In this document: positions 8,184-11,196 of the stretch, one piece after another
Position numbering within the stretch: the first letter of the stretch is position 1
Layout of the letters: each line of letters begins with the position of its first letter
Assembly: GCA_025935735.1 (NCBI GenBank)
Contig: JAICUS010000146.1
Span: 1-11,196, forward strand
Reading direction: 5' to 3'
Length of the DNA stretch: 11,196 bases
Source of the DNA: Solirubrobacteraceae bacterium
GTDB taxonomy: Bacteria > Actinomycetota > Thermoleophilia > Solirubrobacterales > Solirubrobacteraceae
Notes under the pieces: generated by a model
Seen by the model: the letters and a program-made list of their open reading frames with translations, nothing else
What the model was told of the DNA's origin: nothing
Databases searched by the model: none
Made by a program: the position numbers and the translations under genes

Positions 8184-8753
8184 GTGCCGGTCCCGAGAAG
8201 GTTTGACCGGCAACCGCCGGAGCGAGATCCCACCCGCATCAACGAGCGCATTCGCGTGCCCCAGGTCCGTCTGATCGACGACACCGGGCAGCAGGTGGGG
8301 ATCATGCGCACCGAAGACGCCCTGCGCCGGGCGCAGGAGAAGGACCTCGACCTCGTCGAGGTCGCCGCCGACGCCAAGCCGCCGGTGGTCCGCATCCTGG
8401 ACTACTCGAAGTACAAGTACGAGCAGGCCCAGAAGCAGAAGTCGGCGCGGAAGCACCAGCAGCAGATCAACGTCCGGGAGATCAAGTTCCGGCCGAAGAT
8501 CGCCCAGCACGACTACGACACCAAGAAGGGCCACGTCACGCGCTTCCTGAAGGCGCGCGACAAGGTCAAGGTGACCATCATGTTCCGCGGGCGCGAGATG
8601 GCGCACCCGGAGCGCGGCGAGATGATCCTCAACCGCCTCGCGGAGGACTTGCAGGACCTCGCCGTCGTCGAGCAGCGGCCCCAGCAGGACGGCCGCAACA
8701 TGACGATGATGCTGGCGCCCGGCAAGGCTGTGCCCGAAGCCAAGGCGTCGTAG
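8184..8753 (+). CDS. infC: Translation initiation factor IF-3
   Basis: A 189-aa IF-3. It binds the 30S subunit, keeps it apart from 50S and proofreads start codon and initiator tRNA. The N-domain (about 18-87) has the family start [16 protein letters not shown], the middle is the lysine-rich linker helix (about 75-92, [16 protein letters not shown]), and the C-domain (about 95-179) includes [19 protein letters not shown] and [15 protein letters not shown]. The start is GTG at 8184, giving a short basic tail before the conserved part; no clear ribosome site precedes it. Rare start codons are known for infC in other bacteria, so a different start nearby cannot be excluded. thrS lies upstream, but behind a hairpin, and infC appears to have its own promoter. 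rpmI and rplT, its usual followers, are absent. Confidence 0.97.
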   Translation: MPVPRRFDRQPPERDPTRINERIRVPQVRLIDDTGQQVGIMRTEDALRRAQEKDLDLVEVAADAKPPVVRILDYSKYKYEQAQKQKSARKHQQQINVREIKFRPKIAQHDYDTKKGHVTRFLKARDKVKVTIMFRGREMAHPERGEMILNRLAEDLQDLAVVEQRPQQDGRNMTMMLAPGKAVPEAKAS

Positions 8754-8755
8754 CC

Positions 8756-8769
8756 CGCGGCCGGCCGCG
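8756..8769. repeat. GC-only perfect palindrome behind infC
   Basis: CGCGGCCGGCCGCG is a 14-base perfect palindrome filling nearly all of the 17-base gap between infC and the next gene. It could form a short hairpin and slow transcription, but palindromes of this length arise by chance in DNA of this composition. Confidence 0.35.
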
Positions 8770-8770
8770 C

Positions 8771-10468
8771 GTGCTCACCGACGAGCTCCGCGCGGCACTG
8801 GTCGGCGTCGTCGCCCGGGCGGCCGAGCTCGGCGACACGTTCGAGCAAGAGGTCCAGGTCCGCCGCGCGGCGTCGGTGGGCGAGTGCCTGGTCTCCGGCG
8901 ACGCCCACGGGCTGCTCTCGGCGCTGCCGCTGACGGCGCGCGAGGCGCCCCGCCGGGCCGACCGCGGCAGCGCCGAGCCCGGTGGCTGGCCGAGCGCCTC
9001 GGCCAGGCAGGCGGAGCTCGACCCCGCGGGCGCGCTGCGGGCGGTCTGGTACGGCTACGAGGAGGGCGACTACCGCGAGGACAACCGGCTCGGCGAGGAC
9101 GCGTGGCTCGCGGCGCTCGCGGCCGCGCTGGACCGCGCGGCCGGCGTGAGCTGCGACCGCCGGGTCTGGCTCACCCCGCGCGACGCGCCGGCGCCGCTGC
9201 GCGCCGATCTCACCGGGCTGGCCGCGGAGCTGGCCGACGCGCTCGCGGACGCGATCGGCGCCGCGGCGGCCGAGGCGGCGCTGCCCGCGCCGTTCTGCGT
9301 CCGGGTCAGCGCCGGATCCGACCCCGAGCCGCTGCTGCCGCCGCGGGTGCTCCTGGGCGACGAGCGCTGGAGCCGCGGCGTCGCGGCCGCGACCGCCGGC
9401 CTGTGGAAGGGCGTCGAGGCAGGCGACGTCGCCGCGCTCGACGTAACCGACCGGCTCGCCGCCGCCGCGCGGGGCGGTTGCGCGGAGATCGCCCAGGCTC
9501 TGGACATCTACGCCGACCCGGCCGACACGGCCCGGGCGGGGACGGTCTATGCCGAGCTGGCCGACCGCTTGACCGCCCGGCTCGCCGAGCCCGGCCGCAT
9601 CCCCGGCGCGACGCCGGAGTTCCTCGGGCTCGTGCATCTCGGCGAGCGCTACCCGGCCCCGGGCGAGGCGCCGGCGCTGGAGCGCGCCCGGCGCGTGCTC
9701 GGGCGGGCGCGGGTGCAGCGGTTCCTGGACGCACTGCGCTCGCGCGCGCCGCGCCGGCCGGTGCTCCCGAAGGGCCTCGCGGCGCGGGCGCTGCACGACC
9801 GCGACGCGCTGCGGGAGCTGCTCGACCGACTGGGGCTGGGCGCGCACGCCGACCGGCTGGCGCACGACGTGGCCGAGGTCGGGCTGCTGCTGCGCCACAC
9901 GCGCGGGCGGACGGCCGGCTCACGGCTCGGCGGTCCGGCGCTGCTGCCGCCGGGGGCCGAGTGGCCGGCGACCGAGGACGGCCGGCCGCTCAGCTTCCTC
10001 GCCGGCATCGACCTGGCCGAGCTGCCACCCGGGGGCGGCCGTCCGGCCGCCGGCTGGTGGCTGTTCTTCGCCGACCTCGGCTTCGACGACGACGACGACC
10101 CGTTCGGCGAGCCCGCGGACAACCGGCCCGGCGCGCGCGGCCGGCTGCTGCCGGTGCCCGCGGGCGAGACGCCCGAGCCGGCCACGCCGCGCGGCGAGGA
10201 GCTCAACCACCTGCCCGTCGCGTTCGCGCCGATGCTGACCCTGCCGGAGCCGGAGTCGGCCGGGCTCGACGTCTACGCGCGCCAGGCCTACGAAGCCGCG
10301 TTGCAGGCGCTGTGGAAGGCGAGCGGCGAGCCCGAGTGGCTCGGCGGCCGGCACTGGATCGGCGGCCACGTCCCGGACGCGCAGGGCCTCACGCCCGAGC
10401 CGGGCCCCGCAGACGCGCTGGCGCGCGGCGATTACGGCGCGGTCAGCGCCGAGCCGAGCTCTGGCTGA
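8771..10468 (+). CDS. Uncharacterised protein with C-terminal DUF1963 (YwqG-like) region
   Basis: A 565-aa cytoplasmic protein of unknown function. Residues 382-545 look like DUF1963/YwqG: SRLGGPALLPPGAEWP, then LSFLAGIDLAELP, GWWLFFADLGF and a late GGHVPDAQG. The family normally ends with a strand block of the type LLLQIDSD...YFFI; that block is missing and no other frame downstream supplies it. The first 380 residues are Ala/Leu/Arg-rich, largely helical by composition, and include WYGYEEGDYREDNRLGED (93-110); I do not recognise them. An acidic run (FDDDDDPFGE, 438-447) interrupts the DUF1963 part. The start, GTG at 8771, lies 17 bases after infC and has no ribosome site; a later GTG at 8876 is the main alternative. 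The close spacing suggests co-transcription with infC. Codon bias and length support a real gene; function cannot be assigned. Confidence 0.75.
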   Translation: MLTDELRAALVGVVARAAELGDTFEQEVQVRRAASVGECLVSGDAHGLLSALPLTAREAPRRADRGSAEPGGWPSASARQAELDPAGALRAVWYGYEEGDYREDNRLGEDAWLAALAAALDRAAGVSCDRRVWLTPRDAPAPLRADLTGLAAELADALADAIGAAAAEAALPAPFCVRVSAGSDPEPLLPPRVLLGDERWSRGVAAATAGLWKGVEAGDVAALDVTDRLAAAARGGCAEIAQALDIYADPADTARAGTVYAELADRLTARLAEPGRIPGATPEFLGLVHLGERYPAPGEAPALERARRVLGRARVQRFLDALRSRAPRRPVLPKGLAARALHDRDALRELLDRLGLGAHADRLAHDVAEVGLLLRHTRGRTAGSRLGGPALLPPGAEWPATEDGRPLSFLAGIDLAELPPGGGRPAAGWWLFFADLGFDDDDDPFGEPADNRPGARGRLLPVPAGETPEPATPRGEELNHLPVAFAPMLTLPEPESAGLDVYARQAYEAALQALWKASGEPEWLGGRHWIGGHVPDAQGLTPEPGPADALARGDYGAVSAEPSSG

Positions 10469-10475
10469 GCGGCCG

Positions 10476-10489
10476 GCGCCGCGCGGCGC
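10476..10489. repeat. GC-only perfect palindrome behind the DUF1963-like gene
   Basis: GCGCCGCGCGGCGC is a 14-base perfect palindrome 7 bases past the stop codon. It could be a compact terminator hairpin, but has no T-run and is within chance expectation for this composition. Confidence 0.3.
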
Positions 10490-10513
10490 ACTTAACAGGA
10501 AGATTGCCCTTGC

Positions 10514-10541
10514 TGGACATTGCCCGATTGTGCGGTATGTT
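10514..10541 (+). promoter_or_regulatory. Candidate promoter of the secreted repeat protein gene
   Basis: TGGACA (10514-10519) and TATGTT (10536-10541) are 16 bases apart and resemble -35 and -10 boxes. The gap here is less GC-rich than the rest of the window, as promoters in such genomes often are. A competing reading is that the same bases are translated: AGGAAG at 10497-10502 lies seven bases before a TTG at 10510, in frame with ATG 10537. Confidence 0.4.
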
Positions 10542-10682
10542 GACGCCACGAGCGGATCCCGTCGCCTCATCTGCGCCCTCGTCACCGTGGTGCTCGGGGC
10601 GTCATTCGCACAGTCGGCGTTGCCGGCGGACGCGGGCGCGCAAGGTGCGGCGCTCGATTGCACCGGCAGGTGGGCAGCCTGA
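10530..10682 (+). pseudogene. Signal-peptide-coding segment, out of frame with the body that follows
   Basis: Read from GTG 10530, this frame gives a classic Sec signal peptide: basic SRR, hydrophobic LICALVTVVLGASFA, then a c-region ALPADAGAQG with likely cleavage near ADAGA. It goes on to ALDCTGRWAA and stops at TGA 10680-10682. The protein body continues in the frame one base back, from about 10670. One added G in the AGGTGGG stretch (10668-10673) would join CTGR to VGSLIPGG in one frame. The true start is uncertain: GTG 10530 needs no further change, while ATG 10537, or TTG 10510 with its good ribosome site, would need a second one-base correction near CCC 10558-10560. Either the gene is broken or the sequence has base deletions. 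Confidence 0.6.
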
Positions 10683-11196
10683 TCCCCGGCGGCGTGGCGA
10701 ACGCGCTGGGGGTCAGCGAGGGCGGCCGGGCCGCGTGGGTGCTCGCGTCCCAGCAGCCCGGCGGGAGCGGCAACACGCTGAATTTCACGCTCTACTCGTT
10801 CAACCCGGCGAGCGGCGCCTGGACGCAGCACACCGCGACCTTCGACACCGCCGGCAGGCTGCCGTCGGGAGTGACCGCGGCCAACATCCGGTCCGGCGGC
10901 ATCGTCGCCGGCGCCGTCGATCCGCACAGCGGCAACTTCTTCTGGGCCTACCTCGCCAACGCGCCCACCGACGCGATGACCATCTTCGGGTACAACACCG
11001 CGACGAACCAGCCGATCGGCGTCGTCGCCAACTCGAACCTGCCCCAGACCGTGCCGACGAGCGTCGAGGTCGACAAGACCGGTTCGCTCGACGCCGGCGC
11101 CAACCACGTCGTCAACGTCGGTGACGTCATCCACTACACGATCACGGTGCGCAACAGCGGCAACACCACCTTGCGCAACGTGACGGTGTCCGAGCA
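10670..11196 (+). CDS. Secreted DUF11/DUF7507-type repeat protein, N-terminal body, partial
   Basis: This frame is open from 10544 to the window end; the protein-like part starts at about GTG 10670 and is cut by the edge after 175 residues. The first 130 residues are rich in Gly, Ala, Asn and Thr with repeated aromatic strands (LYSFNPASGAWTQHTATFD, AVDPHSGNFFWAYLA, IFGYNTATNQPIGVV), the look of a propeller-like or beta-sandwich extracellular domain. Then SVEVDKTGSLDAGANHVV and VGDVIHYTITVRNSGNTT begin a DUF11/DUF7507 repeat, an Ig-like wall or surface module usually present in several copies. Low Arg and high Asn/Thr fit an exported protein. Its signal peptide lies just upstream in another frame. 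Role in adhesion or envelope structure is inference; the rest lies outside. Confidence 0.72.
   Translation, partial: MGSLIPGGVANALGVSEGGRAAWVLASQQPGGSGNTLNFTLYSFNPASGAWTQHTATFDTAGRLPSGVTAANIRSGGIVAGAVDPHSGNFFWAYLANAPTDAMTIFGYNTATNQPIGVVANSNLPQTVPTSVEVDKTGSLDAGANHVVNVGDVIHYTITVRNSGNTTLRNVTVSE

Noticed and set aside
5948..8395. 815-aa minus-strand open frame opposite thrS
   Set aside because: thrS on the other strand is complete and unmistakable; this frame is compositional shadow.
8884..11124. 746-aa plus-strand open frame across the DUF1963-like gene and beyond
   Set aside because: It is dominated by Arg, Ala and Gly, has no domain pattern, and crosses two genes whose own frames look protein-like.

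Overview
The window is very GC-rich double-stranded bacterial DNA, roughly three quarters G+C by eye, with the strong third-position G/C bias that leaves long open shadow frames on the opposite strands. The gene content points to a deep-branching actinomycete, most likely Thermoleophilia/Solirubrobacterales: a transmembrane Hanks-type Ser/Thr kinase, thrS directly upstream of infC, leaderless-looking TANNNT promoters, and a secreted protein with a DUF11-type repeat. The placement is an inference from gene order and composition, not from a search.

Layout. 1-75 holds an inverted repeat just past the kinase stop. 76-1491 (-) is the receptor-like Ser/Thr kinase. 1527-2834 (+) is an M20 metallodipeptidase, divergent from the kinase across only 35 bp. 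A hairpin at 2845-2873 separates the peptidase from a convergent three-gene minus-strand cluster read in the order amidase (4578-5990), class V aminotransferase-fold PLP enzyme (3497-4564) and LOG-family phosphoribohydrolase (2931-3500). Divergent from the amidase across 38 bp is thrS (6029-7990, +), closed by a strong hairpin at 7997-8031. infC follows (8184-8753) with its own -10 box, then a 565-aa protein with a C-terminal DUF1963-like part (8771-10468). The right edge holds the start of a secreted repeat protein whose signal peptide lies in a different frame from its body (10530-11196, running off the window).

How the genes fit together. thrS and infC are core translation genes. The usual infC partners rpmI and rplT are absent here and the DUF1963-like gene occupies their place. 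The amidase, PLP enzyme and LOG protein overlap or nearly touch, and look like a small catabolic or salvage operon acting on amide, amine and nucleotide substrates. The M20 peptidase is a cytoplasmic housekeeping enzyme. The kinase is a candidate sensor with an NTF2-like outer domain.

There is no stretch over 300 bases without a gene. I saw no tRNA, rRNA, insertion sequence or CRISPR array. No clear new defence or mobile system is visible. The points most worth checking are the frame-disrupted secreted gene, the missing rpmI-rplT, the repeated leaderless promoter layout, and the large unexplained protein behind infC.
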